DNA of 64,000 bases from Lujinxingia sediminis (GCF_004005565.1 NZ_SADD01000001.1:1-64000), one strand, 5' to 3'; shown: positions 8,112 to 18,277, counted from the stretch's first letter. Numbers and translations: made by a program. Notes: a model not told the origin generated them from the sequence alone.

Positions 8112-9436
8112 AGCGGGCCTCCCGAGCTCAGGGCGAAAAAGATCGCCAGCACAATCAGAAAAGTCAGCAGTGCCACAGAGATAAATGTCATGGGCCCAAA
8201 CCCCTGCTCCCGCGCCGCCGGAGGCGGCGACGGGCCTGGAGAGGGGGGGGCGAGCTGAGCCCGGGGTGTTTCAGCCCGCTGGCGCCGCTCGGCCAGCGCG
8301 GCGTAGTCGATATCGAGCGACTCCCACTGGTTGGTCTCAGCGATCTCCTCCGGGTCCAGCTCCGGCGGTAGGGATGTGGCCGTCGGCAGGGGAGACGCTC
8401 CGGGCTCGGCGCTGGCCGCCCGCTCTAAGGACGCGCGGAGCGCGTCATCGGAGAAGAGTGTGTGGGCGGGTGCCTCCAGCGAGCGCGTGAGAAGATCGTC
8501 TTCGGCCAACTCCAGCGCCGGCTCCAGGGTAATGGAAGCCTCGTCGGGAAGCATCGCATTCAGGGAGCCAAAGGCCTCCGCCAGCGCATCAAGCGCCTCT
8601 TCACAGCTTTGAAAGCGACGCGAGGGGGACTTCTCCAGCGCCTTCTCAAGCCAGGGACGCCAGATGTCTGGCGCGGCAGAAAGATCGAAAGGCCGGGGAA
8701 AGACAAGCTCCTGCATCAAGGCATTGCGCGTCGCCCCCTTGACGAGCGCCTCACCGGTGAGCGCCTCAAAGAGGACCAGTCCCACGCAGAAGATATCCGC
8801 GCTGGGCTCGAGCGGATCGCCAACCATCATCTCGGGGGCGGCATAGCGGGAGGTGCCCACAAAACTGTTGACGCGGGTCTTCACCAGTGTGACGCCCTCG
8901 TCGGGCTCGGCGTTGAGGATGTTCGAGCCCTTGGCAATGCCAAAATCCACCAGCTTGACGTGATCGTCGCCCCGCTCATCCTTTCCGATGAGGATGTTTT
9001 CGGGTTTGAGATCGCGGTGCAGAATGCCCACGGTATGCGCACCATCCAGGGCGCTTAAGAGCTGGGTGCCGACGCGCAGCACGCGCTCCGAGGACAGCGG
9101 CCCCTGCGCGGCGATCAGGGCGTTAAGCCCCTGACCCTCGACGCGTTCCATGACCAGAAACTCGCCAAAGGTCGGGTCGTGGACGACTTCAAACACCCTG
9201 ACGATATGAGGGTGATCGATTGCGCGTAAAAACTCCGCCTCCTGACGCATGCGCACCACCGCTCTGGGGTCGTTGGCGGTGGCTTCATGATGCAGAATCT
9301 TCAGCGCGACCTGACGGGGGCCGTGGCTGTCGCGCGCAGCGTAGACCTCGCCATAACCACCTGCGCCCAGACGAGCTTCGATGGCGAAGCGATCGGCAAG
9401 GATCGCGCCGGGACTCAGTGATTGAGGGGGTGTCAT
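8108..9436 (-). CDS. membrane-anchored Ser/Thr protein kinase
   Basis: 442 residues from ATG 9436. The open frame begins upstream at 9541, but the earlier residues are not kinase-like. Hanks-type catalytic domain at about 10-275: glycine loop LGAGGYGEVY, catalytic lysine in VALKIL, HRDLKPENIL, DFGIAKG, and activation loop ending GTSRYAAPE. Then an acidic linker of about 120 residues with Pro/Ala-rich stretches and one C-terminal transmembrane segment (FISVALLTFLIVLAIFFAL). There is no sensor domain beyond the helix. It leads the operon with the ATP-grasp ligase (4-base overlap). Confidence 0.9.
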   Translation of the reverse strand: MTPPQSLSPGAILADRFAIEARLGAGGYGEVYAARDSHGPRQVALKILHHEATANDPRAVVRMRQEAEFLRAIDHPHIVRVFEVVHDPTFGEFLVMERVEGQGLNALIAAQGPLSSERVLRVGTQLLSALDGAHTVGILHRDLKPENILIGKDERGDDHVKLVDFGIAKGSNILNAEPDEGVTLVKTRVNSFVGTSRYAAPEMMVGDPLEPSADIFCVGLVLFEALTGEALVKGATRNALMQELVFPRPFDLSAAPDIWRPWLEKALEKSPSRRFQSCEEALDALAEAFGSLNAMLPDEASITLEPALELAEDDLLTRSLEAPAHTLFSDDALRASLERAASAEPGASPLPTATSLPPELDPEEIAETNQWESLDIDYAALAERRQRAETPRAQLAPPSPGPSPPPAAREQGFGPMTFISVALLTFLIVLAIFFALSSGGPL

Positions 9437-9842
9437 CGCAGACCGGGCGATAGAGCGACAGGGACGAAGACGGCAAAATGGGGGCGTCCACGCCCCCGGC
9501 TTACCTTCATGTATGATGGCTTTGGCGGCCGACCCTTTCAAGCTCGATTATGCACTGCGTCAACGCGTCATGACGCCAGCGTCGCGGCGTCGTACCGGGC
9601 GCGCGGGCGCGGGTTCTGGCCGCCTTGACCCCTTACGCCGGTGCGTGTTAGCGATCAGAGCGGTAGATTTACCCCCTGTACCGCAGGTCGTCCGCCTCGC
9701 GCAGGCCCCCGATGTCGGGATGGCGGCGTCAAAAGAGTCCTGGTCCACAGCTCTTTACTGGCGTCTCCCTTATGACCGTAGTAAGAAAGAAGCTGGTCCG
9801 GGCGAAAGTCCGCGAGTTTTCAGCGTCCTGGAAGGAGATTGC

Positions 9843-10760
9843 ATGAGCCAGACGGTCCTCGTCGCCGATGACAGCCGCACGATCCGTAAAGTGGTCCAGA
9901 TGGCGCTCAAAGCCTCGACCTACGACGTCGTCGGTGTCGGGAGCGCGCGCGAAGCCGTGGAGGCGGCGCAGCAGCGTCCCTCGGTGATCTTGCTCGATTA
10001 CTACATGCCCGATGGCAGCGGCTACGACGTCTGTCGCGCGCTCAAGAATAACGCGGCGACCAGCGCCATCCCGGTGATTATGCTCGGCGGTGCCTACAAG
10101 AGCTTCGACGCCCAGATGGCCCGAGACTGCGGCGCATCGCAGGTGGTGATGAAGCCCTTTAAGACCGATGACCTGATCAAGGCCATCGATCAGGCGGTCA
10201 GCCAGCCAGCTGAAGCACCTGCGCTCCCGCCGGCTCCGGTCGCGGCACCGCAACCTCCCCAGACTCCGGCGCGCCCCTTTGCGCAACCCGACGCCACGCC
10301 CATGCCTCCGGCCGCTCCGCAGCGCCAGCCGATGAACACCGGAAGCCAGCCGCGTATCCCCTCGGCTACGCCGCCGCGCACGCCCTCCGGCAGTCAGCCG
10401 CGCATCCCCTCCGGGAGCCAGCCGCGCATCGCCACGCCTGACGTCAATGCGTCCTCCCGCCAGCCCTCGCCGGCGACCACTCCGATGCCGGGTGCAGCGT
10501 CTGGCTCGGGGGTGAGTCCGCTCCCGATGGGACGCGCCGAGATTGAGAACTTCATTCGCGAAGAGGTCAAAAACGCGGTGCGCGATGAGCTCCCCGGCCT
10601 CTTGCGAAACGTCATGGGTGAGGTCTTCCAGCAGAAGGTGCTCCCGAAGCTCCTTCAGCACAGCGATGACAAGATCCAGGAAACCCTCGACGCCCAGCTC
10701 TCCGAGCGGATCTCCCGCCAGGTACGCATGGAGCTCGAGCGACTGCTCAGCGAGGAGTAA
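9843..10760 (+). CDS. receiver-domain protein with repeat linker and C-terminal helical domain
   Basis: 305 residues from ATG 9843, five bases after AAGGAG. The N-terminal receiver domain (1-120) has the acidic pair D9/D10, phospho-acceptor D52 (LLDYYMP) and the MKPF lysine. A Pro/Ala-rich linker follows, containing repeated GSQPRIPS units at about 160-200. The C-terminus (about 230-305) is a charged amphipathic helix with evenly spaced hydrophobic residues, probably for oligomer or partner binding. There is no DNA-binding or enzymatic output domain, so it resembles single-receiver adaptors in chemosensory or motility pathways. Upstream 400 bases carry no gene. A terminator follows. Confidence 0.8.
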   Translation: MSQTVLVADDSRTIRKVVQMALKASTYDVVGVGSAREAVEAAQQRPSVILLDYYMPDGSGYDVCRALKNNAATSAIPVIMLGGAYKSFDAQMARDCGASQVVMKPFKTDDLIKAIDQAVSQPAEAPALPPAPVAAPQPPQTPARPFAQPDATPMPPAAPQRQPMNTGSQPRIPSATPPRTPSGSQPRIPSGSQPRIATPDVNASSRQPSPATTPMPGAASGSGVSPLPMGRAEIENFIREEVKNAVRDELPGLLRNVMGEVFQQKVLPKLLQHSDDKIQETLDAQLSERISRQVRMELERLLSEE

Positions 10761-10792
10761 GGCAGGCGACTGCCGCTTCTGGTGACGCATTT

Positions 10793-10828
10793 GGCCCGAG
10801 GCTTGAGAGAGCCTCGGGCCTTTTTTTT
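10793..10828 (+). terminator. rho-independent terminator
   Basis: GGCCCGAGGC, loop TTGAGAGA, GCCTCGGGCC followed by eight T. Ends the receiver-protein transcript. Confidence 0.9.
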
Positions 10829-11020
10829 GCACCGCGTCCTGGCGCCGCCGCCTGACCGGAAGTCGCCTTCTCCGGCCAACGTCTCTCTCCCCGCAGAACC
10901 CGCCGGGTGAAACTCTCGCCGCTCTCCCTTGCTGGACGCCCGGGCTGCGACTAAGAAGAGAACGCCAAGAATCGCTCGATGTTAATGTGAACGAATTTCC
11001 ACAGCCAGTGAGTGCGCTTC

Positions 11021-13822
11021 ATGAAAGTCGATGAGACCTACGACCCGACCCGGGTGGAATCCGACTGGTACGAGTTCTGGACCGAAAAGGGCTTCTTCAA
11101 GGCCGACGCCCACAGCGAGAAGCCGCCCTACACGATCATGATTCCGCCGCCCAACGTCACCGGAAGCCTGCACATGGGTCATGCCCTCTTTGTGACGCTG
11201 CAGGATCTGCTGATCCGCTGGAAGCGTATGCAGGGCTACGAGGCACTGTGGTTGCCCGGAACCGACCACGCTGGCATCGCCACCCAGGTCATGGTCGAGC
11301 GCCAGCTCGCCAGCGAGGGCACCGACCGTCATGCGCTCGGTCGTGAGGCGTTCATCGAGCGGGTCTGGGAGTGGAAGCGTGAGCATGGCGGTCGCATCAT
11401 CGACCAGCTCAAGCATATGGGCGCCTCCTGCGACTGGGAGCGTGAGCGCTTTACCCTTGATGAGGGCTTGAGCAAGGCGGTGCGTGAGGCCTTTGTGACC
11501 CTCTTTGAAGAGGACCTGATCTACCGCGCAGAACGCATGGTCGACTGGGACCCGGTCGGCCAGACGGTGCTTTCGGATCTTGAGGTCGACCGCGAGGAGG
11601 AGCCCGGCAAGTTCTGGTACATGCGCTACCCGCTGGCCGACGGCTCCGGGCACATCGTGGTGGGCACCACGCGCCCCGAGACGATGCTCGGGGATAGCGC
11701 GGTGGCCGTGCACCCCGACGATGAACGCTACGCCTCGATGATCGGCAAGATGATCGATCTTCCTATCGTCGGTCGACAGATCCCGATCATCGCCGATACC
11801 GAACTTCCCGACCCCGAGAAGGGCACCGGCGCCGTCAAGGTCACCCCGGCCCACGATCCCAACGACTTCGAGTGCGGAAAGCGCCACGATCTGGAGCTGA
11901 TTCAGGTCATCGGCTTCGACGCGACGATGATCGCGCCGGCCCCGGAAGACTTCGTGGGACTGGATCGCTATGAGGCCCGCAAGCTCGTCATTAAGCGTTT
12001 TGAGGAGCTCGGCCTGCTGGAGAAGATCGAAGATCGCCCCTTTGCCCCCGGCCGAAGCTCGCGCACCGGCGTGATCGTCGAGCCGCTCCCGATGTTGCAG
12101 TGGTTCGTCAAAGGCAAGCCCCTGGCCGACCCGGCGATTGAGGCCGTGGAGAACGGTCAGACCGAGATCATCCCGGAGGTCTGGAAGAAGACCTACGACC
12201 ACTTCATGTACAACATCCGTGACTGGTGCATCAGCCGCCAGCTGTGGTGGGGCCACCAGATTCCGGCCTGGTACTGTCAGGAGTGTGACGAAGTCATTGT
12301 CACCCGCGAAGATCCCACCGCCTGCACCGCCTGCGGCAGCACCGACATCAAGCGCGATGAAGACGTGCTCGATACCTGGTTCTCAAGCGCCCTGTGGCCC
12401 TTCTCGACCCTGGGCTGGCCGGAGAAGACCCCGGAGCTTGAGAAGTTCTACACCACCCAGGTGCTCGAGACGGGCTTCGACATCCTTTTCTTCTGGGTGG
12501 CCCGCATGATGATGATGGGCATTCACTTCATGGGTGAGGTGCCCTTTGAGAAGGTCTTTTTGCACGCGATGGTGCGCGACGCCGAAGGGCGCAAGATGTC
12601 GAAGACCAGCGGCAACGTCATCGACCCGCTGCATATGATCTACGGGGCAAAGGCCGAGGAGCTTGACCCGACCATTCACGCCGAGCTCTTGCGTCAGTAC
12701 CCCGAAGGGGTCGACCCGCAGGGGGCAGACGCGCTGCGCTTTACGCTTGCGATCTATGCGGCGCAGGGCCGCGATGTGAAACTTGATATCAAGCGCATCG
12801 AGGGCTACCGCGCCTTCCTCAACAAGCTGTGGAACGGGGCGCGTTTTGCCCTGATGAACCTCAAAGACTTTGAGCCCGCCGCCTACACCACCTTCGATGG
12901 GGACTGGCAGCAGGGCGAGCCTCCCTTTGACCTCTCGGCGATCTCCACCGCGGATAAGTGGATTCTTGCGCGCCTCAACGACACCATCGAAGCGGTGGAG
13001 AGCGCGCTGGAGGGCTTCCGCTTCAATGAGGCCGCCCAGGAGCTCTACCACTTCGTCTGGGGGGCCTTCTGCGACTGGTACATCGAACTGATCAAGCCCA
13101 CATTGTATGAGGACGGTGAGGAGTTTGCCGCGCGGGGTAACGCCACGCGCGGGGTGCTTTTGTATACGCTCGATGTGATCCTGCGCCTGATGCACCCGAT
13201 CGCCCCCTACATCACCGAGGACATCTGGCAGTCGTTGCCGCGCGGTGAAGGTGGCCCCGAGAGCGTGATGGTGAGCACCTGGCCCAAAGCGCGCCCGGAG
13301 CTTGCCTTCGCCGATGAGCGGGCCTCCATGGAGACGCTCATCGAGCTCATCACCGCCATCCGCGCCATCCGCGGTGAGACCAACGTCAAGCCCGGGCAGA
13401 CCATCGAAGAGGTCTTCTTTGTGACGGAAGATCCCGCCCAGGCTCGCATCATCGAGGCCGGTGCGGCCTACATCCAGCGCCAGGCTCGCGTCGATGCCGT
13501 CAGCGTGATTGGCCGCGAGCAGGGCGACGCGATCAGCGCTGCAGCTACCGCGGTGGCCGCCGGCGTCGATATCCGCATCCCGCTTGCCGGGCTGATCGAT
13601 ATCGAGGAAGAGCGCGCTCGCATCTCCAAAGAGCTCGATCGGGTGCGCGATGACATCGGGTTTGTCTCCAAAAAGCTCGGTAACGAGAAGTTCGTCGCCA
13701 AAGCGCCGGAAGCCATCGTCGCGAAAGAACGCGAAAAGTTGGCGGCATATCAGGAAGAACTGGCGACGTTAGAGAAGAGCCTGGCCGAGATCGAGGCGTT
13801 GGCTGCCTCCAACAAGGCCTGA
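11021..13822 (+). CDS. valS: valyl-tRNA synthetase
   Basis: 933 residues from ATG 11021 (an in-frame GTG at 11012 is the alternative; neither has a strong ribosome-binding site). Class I synthetase: HIGH-type motif HMGH within PPPNVTGSLHMGHAL near residue 42, editing-domain segments with GTTRPETMLGD, the KMSKS loop as KMSKTSGN near 524, an anticodon-binding domain, and a C-terminal coiled-coil arm (about 860-933) characteristic of ValRS. It charges tRNA-Val with valine and hydrolyses mischarged Thr-tRNA. Full length. Confidence 0.97.
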   Translation: MKVDETYDPTRVESDWYEFWTEKGFFKADAHSEKPPYTIMIPPPNVTGSLHMGHALFVTLQDLLIRWKRMQGYEALWLPGTDHAGIATQVMVERQLASEGTDRHALGREAFIERVWEWKREHGGRIIDQLKHMGASCDWERERFTLDEGLSKAVREAFVTLFEEDLIYRAERMVDWDPVGQTVLSDLEVDREEEPGKFWYMRYPLADGSGHIVVGTTRPETMLGDSAVAVHPDDERYASMIGKMIDLPIVGRQIPIIADTELPDPEKGTGAVKVTPAHDPNDFECGKRHDLELIQVIGFDATMIAPAPEDFVGLDRYEARKLVIKRFEELGLLEKIEDRPFAPGRSSRTGVIVEPLPMLQWFVKGKPLADPAIEAVENGQTEIIPEVWKKTYDHFMYNIRDWCISRQLWWGHQIPAWYCQECDEVIVTREDPTACTACGSTDIKRDEDVLDTWFSSALWPFSTLGWPEKTPELEKFYTTQVLETGFDILFFWVARMMMMGIHFMGEVPFEKVFLHAMVRDAEGRKMSKTSGNVIDPLHMIYGAKAEELDPTIHAELLRQYPEGVDPQGADALRFTLAIYAAQGRDVKLDIKRIEGYRAFLNKLWNGARFALMNLKDFEPAAYTTFDGDWQQGEPPFDLSAISTADKWILARLNDTIEAVESALEGFRFNEAAQELYHFVWGAFCDWYIELIKPTLYEDGEEFAARGNATRGVLLYTLDVILRLMHPIAPYITEDIWQSLPRGEGGPESVMVSTWPKARPELAFADERASMETLIELITAIRAIRGETNVKPGQTIEEVFFVTEDPAQARIIEAGAAYIQRQARVDAVSVIGREQGDAISAAATAVAAGVDIRIPLAGLIDIEEERARISKELDRVRDDIGFVSKKLGNEKFVAKAPEAIVAKEREKLAAYQEELATLEKSLAEIEALAASNKA

Positions 13823-13855
13823 GTTCACCCCGGAGCAAGCACGTGCGAGTCAGGG

Positions 13856-14617
13856 ATGTCGCAGCAAAATCTATGGAAGGATAAAAAAGGTGGTCGGCCC
13901 CGACGCGGGCAGCTCGTGCTTGGCGAGCTGCCCGCCGGGTTGCGCCTCTCGGTACCGGAGGCGCAGGCGCTGCATAAGGCGCTGGAAGACCACCTGGGCG
14001 CGGTGGTGCTCGTGCTCACCGACAACCGCCGCCGTATGGTCAGCGCGCGCCGTATTGGCACGCGCATCGAACTTCGCGCCCACCATATGTTCGTGGGCTG
14101 TGAGGCGGAGGTCATCGAAGCGCTGGCCCGTCTGGCCCTTCGCGCCGAGGAGCTCGATGAGGCTCGGGCTACCATCCGCGATTATATCGCGCGAAACCGC
14201 GACACCATCCGCTTTGATGTCGACGAGGATCAACTGCAGGCTCGCGGTCAAATCCATGACCTTCAGGCGATGCTCGATCGCTGGCGAGCGCGTTTTCCTG
14301 TCGAAGAACTCGCTGATATCGTCATCACCTGGGGGCGCTATGGCCGGGGCCGGCGTTCGATTCGCTTTGGTAGCTTCGACTTCGATCGCCGCCTGATCCG
14401 CATTCACCCGGTGCTCGACCAGCCCTGGGTGCCGGATTATTTTGTGGAGTTCGTGGTGTATCATGAGCTGCTCCACGCGCTTTTTCCGCCCCGTCAGACG
14501 GCGACCCGGCGCGTGGTGCACACCCCGCGCTTTCGCGAGATGGAGGCGCGTTTTCCGCGCTACGCCGAGGCCATGGCCTGGGAACAACATAACCTGCCCC
14601 GACTTATGGACCGATGA
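13856..14617 (+). CDS. SprT-like zinc metallopeptidase-type protein
   Basis: 253 residues. The C-terminal half has the HEXXH-like motif in YHELLHALFP, where the canonical HExxH reads HELLH, followed about 20 residues on by HTPRFREME, giving the third ligand as in SprT/WSS1-type zinc proteases. The N-terminal 140 residues are basic and helical with RNRDTIRFDVDEDQLQARG before the core. SprT-like proteins in eukaryotes degrade DNA-protein crosslinks; bacterial roles are unclear. The stop overlaps the start of the tetraheme gene (ATGA at 14614), so the two are co-transcribed. Confidence 0.75.
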   Translation: MSQQNLWKDKKGGRPRRGQLVLGELPAGLRLSVPEAQALHKALEDHLGAVVLVLTDNRRRMVSARRIGTRIELRAHHMFVGCEAEVIEALARLALRAEELDEARATIRDYIARNRDTIRFDVDEDQLQARGQIHDLQAMLDRWRARFPVEELADIVITWGRYGRGRRSIRFGSFDFDRRLIRIHPVLDQPWVPDYFVEFVVYHELLHALFPPRQTATRRVVHTPRFREMEARFPRYAEAMAWEQHNLPRLMDR

Positions 14618-16347
14618 TGGTGACGATGGCATTCCCCGCTCGATGGACGCTCTGCGCGCTCCTCTCAACCACCGCGTTGCTGCTCAGCGCCTGTGAGCGC
14701 GAGCCCACCCCGGACGATAAGGCAACGTCGGAGGTGCAGGCCGAAGTCCCCGAGGATGAGACCATCACCGAGAAGGACGATCCGGTGGAGCTTATCGAGC
14801 CCTCCGATCTGGGGCCGAAGGCGCCGGCGATCTACTTTACCACCGGACTCAAAGGCTACACCGAGCCCTGCGGTTGCACGGCCGATGTGTTGCTCGGAGG
14901 CATCGATCGCATCACCGCTTTCGTGAGCGACTCACGCGCGTTGCACCCCGAGGCGTTGATGATCGACGGCGGCGACTGGCTCCTGGAGTATGACACGATC
15001 GAGCCTCATATGGAGCCCCAGGAGCGCGCGAAGGCCGATGTGCTCGCTGCCGCACATAAATCGATGGGCACGCTCTTCTCGGTGCCCGGCTCCCGCGACC
15101 TGGCCCTGGGGGTGGACTTCTACCTGGAGAAGATGAACCAGGCCGGCATGATGCCGCTCTCGGCCAACCTCCAGCTGCAGGAGACAACGCCGAAGGCCAC
15201 TCACATCGCTGAGTTGGGTGCATGGAAGGTGGGCTTTATCGGGCTGACCCAGCCGGCGCTGGTGGAGACGATCGAGCAGGTTGAAGCGCGTGACGAAGAA
15301 GTGGCGCTGCGCGAGGCCCTGGGCCAACTTCCCGACGTCGACGCCACGGTGCTCGTATACCAGGGTTCGCCCGATCGAGCTGAAGAACTGGCTGCGCTCG
15401 CGGGTATCGATTTTGTGATTCAGGGGCATGATCCCGAAAAGCGCGTCGACGCGGTGGCGCTCGACGGGGACACCTTCTTGCTTGAAGCCTACGACCAGGG
15501 ACGCTACGTGGGCCGCCTCAAGCTCTATGGGTTGGAGGCGGAAGGTGCGTTTGAAGACGCCCGCTCGGTCAGTGCCGAAGAGCGCGAGGCGCTGCGAACT
15601 CAGATCGAGCATGTGGAGGGCAACATCAGCTTGCTCGACGTGCGCACCGGCGGGGAGGAGACTCCGCTTCGCAAACGTCTTCAGGAGCGGGTCGACGGGC
15701 TCAAAGAAGAGCTTGCTCGTCTGGAGCGTCAGGGATTTGAGATTCCCGAGCAGGGGCGGGCGTTCCTCTTTGAACTCGTGGATATGGAGCCGGGCTACCG
15801 CCTGGACGACGCCATCGAGAAGGCCCGCGAGGACTACAACGCCGATCTGGCGCGTCTCAACGCCGACGTGGAACGGGAGGTCGTCCCGGTGGAAGAGGGG
15901 CAGCCTTTCTACATCGGTACCGCTCAGTGTGCGACCTGCCACGTGCAGGCTCATGAGTTCTGGAAAGGCACCGATCATGCCGCGGCGGTGGCCACGCTGG
16001 AGGAGCGCAATAAGGCGTTTGACCAGAGCTGCATCGGTTGCCACGTGGTCGGCTGGGAAGAGCCCGGAGGCAGCGTGCTCGGAAAGATCACTTACGAGGC
16101 GGAGCTGGGCGGCACGACCTTTACCAAAGATCTTAATAACGTCGGCTGCGAGAGCTGCCACGGCCCTGGCTCCCAGCATCGCCTTCAGCCTCTGGATGCC
16201 AGCGGGACGCCTCAGCATATTTTGCGCAAGCCTACCGAAGAGGCCTGCGCGAGCTGCCATGTTGAGGAGCACTCCCCTGGCTTTGATTTCGGCGTCTACG
16301 TGCGTCAGATCACCGGCGAAGGCCATAGCTATTCGGGAGCCCCCTGA
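14614..16347 (+). CDS. tetraheme c-type cytochrome lipoprotein with degenerate metallophosphoesterase domain
   Basis: 577 residues. Lipobox LLSAC near residue 27, then an acidic linker. Residues about 65-300 follow the fold order of the UshA/5'-nucleotidase metallophosphoesterases (IYFTTGLKGYTEPCGCTADVLLGG, MIDGGDWL, VPGSRDLALG, IDFVIQGHDP), but the classical DxH, GNHD and GHTH ligands are mostly replaced. Then a coiled-coil-like region and four CXXCH heme motifs: CATCH (about 439), CIGCH (473), CESCH (512), CASCH (545). Probably a surface or periplasmic electron-transfer protein. The extra CGC near the N-terminus could bind a metal. An intact phosphoesterase is unlikely. Confidence 0.8.
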   Translation: MMVTMAFPARWTLCALLSTTALLLSACEREPTPDDKATSEVQAEVPEDETITEKDDPVELIEPSDLGPKAPAIYFTTGLKGYTEPCGCTADVLLGGIDRITAFVSDSRALHPEALMIDGGDWLLEYDTIEPHMEPQERAKADVLAAAHKSMGTLFSVPGSRDLALGVDFYLEKMNQAGMMPLSANLQLQETTPKATHIAELGAWKVGFIGLTQPALVETIEQVEARDEEVALREALGQLPDVDATVLVYQGSPDRAEELAALAGIDFVIQGHDPEKRVDAVALDGDTFLLEAYDQGRYVGRLKLYGLEAEGAFEDARSVSAEEREALRTQIEHVEGNISLLDVRTGGEETPLRKRLQERVDGLKEELARLERQGFEIPEQGRAFLFELVDMEPGYRLDDAIEKAREDYNADLARLNADVEREVVPVEEGQPFYIGTAQCATCHVQAHEFWKGTDHAAAVATLEERNKAFDQSCIGCHVVGWEEPGGSVLGKITYEAELGGTTFTKDLNNVGCESCHGPGSQHRLQPLDASGTPQHILRKPTEEACASCHVEEHSPGFDFGVYVRQITGEGHSYSGAP

Positions 16348-16548
16348 GGGACGGGAAAACGCTTGCGACGCCCCCTTTATTGTGGGACTTTTTGAGGGTG
16401 TGAATGAGGTCTACGGCGACCCCCGGCTGAGCCTGACGTCCACCGGCGCTGCCCATGTTGCCGGTGCGTATGCGGCCTGCCAGTGCACGTGATCTGGGAG
16501 CCCGGTACGCAGCCCGCGGCTCAACCCCCGCCCGGGATGGGGACGGCC

Positions 16549-18277
16549 ATGCTCAAGCAACTTTTTAAACGTTTTCGGCACACCGGCGAACTGTCGCGGG
16601 ATATCGATCATCCGCATCTGCAGCAGATGGCCGAGCAACTCGACGGAGGCTCGTACCTGGATCTTCTCCTGGATGAGGTGCGTCCGCGAGTGCGCGCGCG
16701 CCTGGAGCTGTATCCCCAGAGCGATCCGGTGCTTGAGATCGCCGCGGCGGCGCTCATGGCGATGTTTCCCACGCGTTTTGAGGCGTTGGAGGGGCCGCTC
16801 AGCGACGGCTCTACCCCCAGGCACACGCCCCCCCCCCCCGCCGGAGATGACCCTTCCGCCCATTCCCGTAGGCGGGCCGCCTGCGCCCCCGGTTCCCGGG
16901 GCCGCTTCGACCGCGAGCGACGAAGAGTCCGAGGCCTTTGAGACGCTCGACGAGAGCTCGGTGGTGGGCGAGGTCTGCCTCGATGCGGAGGAGGACTCGG
17001 AGGCCTTTGAGACGCTCGATGAGAGTTCGGTGGTGGGCGAGGTCGTTCTTGGGGAGGAGGACGCCATTGCGCCGACGGGCCTCGATGAGACCGGGGAGGT
17101 GGCCGTCGTCTCCTCCAACGCGGATGCGCCCGCGGGCTTTGTCAGCGCGCTGGATGACACCGCGGAGTTCGAGGTGCCGCAGGTGCGCGCTCAGCCCGGT
17201 GTAAGTTGGCCGGTGCACCTGGATGAGCCCGAGATGTTGCACGGGGCGCGGGTGCTTCTGGCGGTGCTCCTCGACAACGATCGTCTTCCACTTTCCTGCC
17301 AACTCGACGTGGCAGAGCTGCTGGTCGCCGCCGACCTCTGGACCCAGATCGTGGCGCAGGCGCGCGGCGTGGAGCAGCGTGTCGATCCGCTGGCACGGCT
17401 GGTCGAGCAGAAGTTCGCTGCCGGAAGTTTCGGCCAGGTGAAGTTGCTCCTGCAGCTCTTTCCGGCCAACGCGGAGACGAGGATCTCCAACGATCGTCAG
17501 ATCTTTTACGAGGATATGATCCTGCGCATGGGCATCCGCCGTCGGCAGGCGCTCCGTGCCGAGGTGGTCGATGTGCTCAAGGCGGAGCTCTCGGCCGAGC
17601 GGTTGCGCGAGGATGTGCATGCGCCGGCGATCTTTGCGACGTTGCAGGAGCGTGCAGGCATTGCGATGCACCTCTACACCCGGGAGCCCTCCGAGGTGGA
17701 GCCCTGGCGTCAGGTGGCGCAGAAGGTGGAGCTGACCCGGGGACGCGCCTATCTGATGGGGATGATCCCGCCGCGGCGCTGGAGGGCGGTGAGCGAGCGA
17801 AGCGAGCGCCCGCTCTTGCGCTTGCTCAACGAGCACCTGGTCAAGCCGATGGCCCGCGACCATATCATCCAGCATCTTAAGGCCACCTACTTTGTGCTGC
17901 GCGCTGTGGGCGATACGGGGCTTGAGCCCTACCTGGATGACTTCTTCACCTTCTCCAGCGAGGTCTGCGGGGTCGACGCGGAGCGCTTTATGCCCGAGAT
18001 CTACCGGCGCACTCTGGGTAACGCCGAGAGCATCGGCGGGATCTTTTTAGACATCTACGCCCGTCATTATCAGGACGTTGTCGAGGCGCGTCTCGACTCC
18101 CTGGATGACGCCGCCATCATCCGGGCGTACGATCAGGCGATGGGAGCGCTCGCCAGCTGCGACGTCGCCGAGCAGGCACCCGGGGAGTTTAACCTGGGTG
18201 GCTTTGTGCTCGACCAGCACCTGAACCTCAAGCTCTCTAATCCGGCGTTTGGCTTCAAGCTCTACCGTCTTGCCTGA
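16549..18277 (+). pseudogene. large unknown protein, frame broken at a C12 tract
   Basis: Two overlapping frames form one gene. Frame 1 runs from ATG 16549 (MLKQLFKRFRHTGELSR) through a helical 90-residue domain, then runs into Pro-rich sequence and off into an Arg-rich tail that stops at 16941. Frame 2 carries the rest, from the proline stretch at about 16828 to TGA 18277. It has a double acidic repeat (ESEAFETLDESSVVGEV, twice, about 16930-17050) and a roughly 350-residue helical domain to the end. Switching frames inside the run of twelve C at 16828-16839 joins them; eleven C would restore one reading frame of about 575 codons. No family recognised. It could be a phase-variable gene, a true mutation or a sequencing error. 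Confidence 0.75.
16828..16839 (+). repeat. C12 homopolymer tract at a frame break
   Basis: Twelve consecutive C, encoding proline in either frame, placed exactly where the reading frame of the 16549-18277 gene changes. Tracts of this length are classic slipped-strand sites and also classic assembly error sites. Confidence 0.9.
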
